Source: Chitinophagaceae bacterium
Lineage (GTDB): Bacteria; Bacteroidota; Bacteroidia; Chitinophagales; Chitinophagaceae
Direction of reading: 5' to 3'
DNA: 5,278 bases
Assembly: GCA_025351145.1 (NCBI GenBank)
Contig: JANXWM010000490.1
Location: forward strand, 1 to 5,278
This document shows positions 4,615-5,278 of the stretch, one piece after another. The notes under the pieces were generated by a model. The model did no database searches, was not told where the DNA came from, and was given only the letters and a program-made list of their open reading frames with translations. The translations under genes and the position numbers were made by a program. Numbering within the stretch: the first letter of the stretch is position 1; each line of letters starts with the position of its first letter.

Positions 4615-5278
4615 TTACGATATAAAATAATTGAGTATAAAAACAGCAATAATACCAACAACGGAAACAATACTTTCCATCAGGCTCCATGTTCTGATGG
4701 TGTTTTTAAAAGACAGGTTGAAATATTCTTTAAAGAGCCAGAAGCCACCATCGTTTACATGCGAAAACATGAGGCTGCCTGCACCAGTAGCCAATACCAT
4801 CAGGTTTGGGTTTACTCCCGTTGTTGCAATCAATGGAGCTACAATGCCCGCAGCGGTTAAACCCGCTACAGTAGCGGATCCCAGGCAAACACGGATAATG
4901 GCGGCTATACTCCATGCGGCTAATAATGGATGCACATTCATGCCCTGTAAACCTTGTGCAATTTGCCCGCTTATACCGGTGTCTGTTAAGATTTGTTTTA
5001 ACCCGCCTGCACCGCCTATGATGAATACGATCATGGCGATTTCTTTAACTGCGTCTGCAAGCGGCAGCATTACCTCTTTCATTTTTTTCCCTCGCTGCAA
5101 GCCTAAACTGTAGATGGCATATAAAACGGTTATCGTCATGGCAATTACAGGATCGCCTAATGCAATAATGATTTTAACTATGATATTTTCTGAAGTGGTT
5201 ACCAGCTTAACAATCGTGCTTGCTGCAATTAATATCACTGGAAGAAAAGCAGTAAACATACTAACGAACATTCCGGGC
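4615..5278 (-). CDS. GntP-family permease (gluconate/D-serine transporter type), C-terminal half, 5' end outside window
   Basis: The frame stays open to the right edge (Pro-Gly precede the first in-window Met), so about 220 C-terminal residues of a protein usually ~440 residues long are seen. Counting from that Met, hydrophobic membrane segments lie near 5-24, 31-56, 76-95, 114-128, 131-165 and 197-217. GntP-family signatures are the IRVCLGSATVAG stretch (126-137) and GAGSLMFSHVNDGGFWLFKEYF (163-184). The short Arg/Lys-rich loop LQRGKKMKE (58-66) fits a cytoplasmic loop. The family comprises inner-membrane H+ symporters for gluconate, idonate and, in DsdX, D-serine. The substrate cannot be read from sequence alone; the neighbouring D-amino acid enzymes make D-serine or another D-hydroxy acid an inference worth testing. 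It is first of the visible leftward genes and the likely operon head lies beyond the window. Confidence 0.92.
   Translation of the reverse strand, partial: PGMFVSMFTAFLPVILIAASTIVKLVTTSENIIVKIIIALGDPVIAMTITVLYAIYSLGLQRGKKMKEVMLPLADAVKEIAMIVFIIGGAGGLKQILTDTGISGQIAQGLQGMNVHPLLAAWSIAAIIRVCLGSATVAGLTAAGIVAPLIATTGVNPNLMVLATGAGSLMFSHVNDGGFWLFKEYFNLSFKNTIRTWSLMESIVSVVGIIAVFILNYFIS

Noticed and set aside
4631..5113. 160-residue plus-strand ORF opposite the GntP permease
   Set aside because: The minus-strand frame has clear GntP motifs and membrane segments; the opposite frame is a long shadow without a recognisable fold.

Overview
The window looks like a piece of a Bacteroidota chromosome, most likely the family Chitinophagaceae. 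This is inferred from moderately AT-rich DNA, start codons without a recognisable Shine-Dalgarno sequence, the protein subfamilies present, and gene gaps filled with short A/C-rich tandem repeats and dispersed inverted repeats. No 16S or other marker gene is present, so the placement is provisional. There are no tRNA or rRNA genes, no CRISPR array and no transposase.

Layout: two genes run rightward. The first is the C-terminal part of an NAD(P)-binding Rossmann-fold (epimerase/SDR-like) protein (1-432, cut by the left edge). The second is a complete S66 family LD-carboxypeptidase (589-1500). Four genes run leftward, listed in transcription order: a GntP-family permease (4615 to the right edge, 5' end missing), a RidA-family protein (4095-4556), a D-threonine aldolase/D-serine dehydratase-like PLP enzyme (2798-3901) and an M19 dipeptidase (1497-2567). 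The two groups converge at 1497-1500, where one TTAA supplies the stop codon of both terminal genes.

How the genes may work together: five of the six genes fit handling of D-amino acids and murein-type peptides. LD-carboxypeptidase releases D-Ala from murein tetrapeptide. M19 dipeptidases often accept dipeptides with a C-terminal D-residue. The fold-III PLP enzyme acts on D-hydroxy amino acids. RidA removes the reactive enamine/imine that a D-serine dehydratase would release. GntP-family permeases include the D-serine transporter DsdX as well as gluconate transporters. Each family call rests on visible motifs; the joint pathway is inference.

Non-coding parts: no gap exceeds 300 bases. The three largest gaps (433-588, 2568-2797, 3902-4094) each carry one copy of the same 20-25 base repeat containing TGCGACGCA. 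The 2568-2797 gap also holds a 102-base element with 24-base inverted ends, whose right end includes the stop codon of the PLP enzyme gene, and a four-copy 8-base tandem repeat directly before the dipeptidase start codon. A 7-base tandem repeat lies just past the RidA stop codon. The 58-base gap 4557-4614 is AT-rich with no clear signal. I found no promoter or intrinsic terminator that I would defend.
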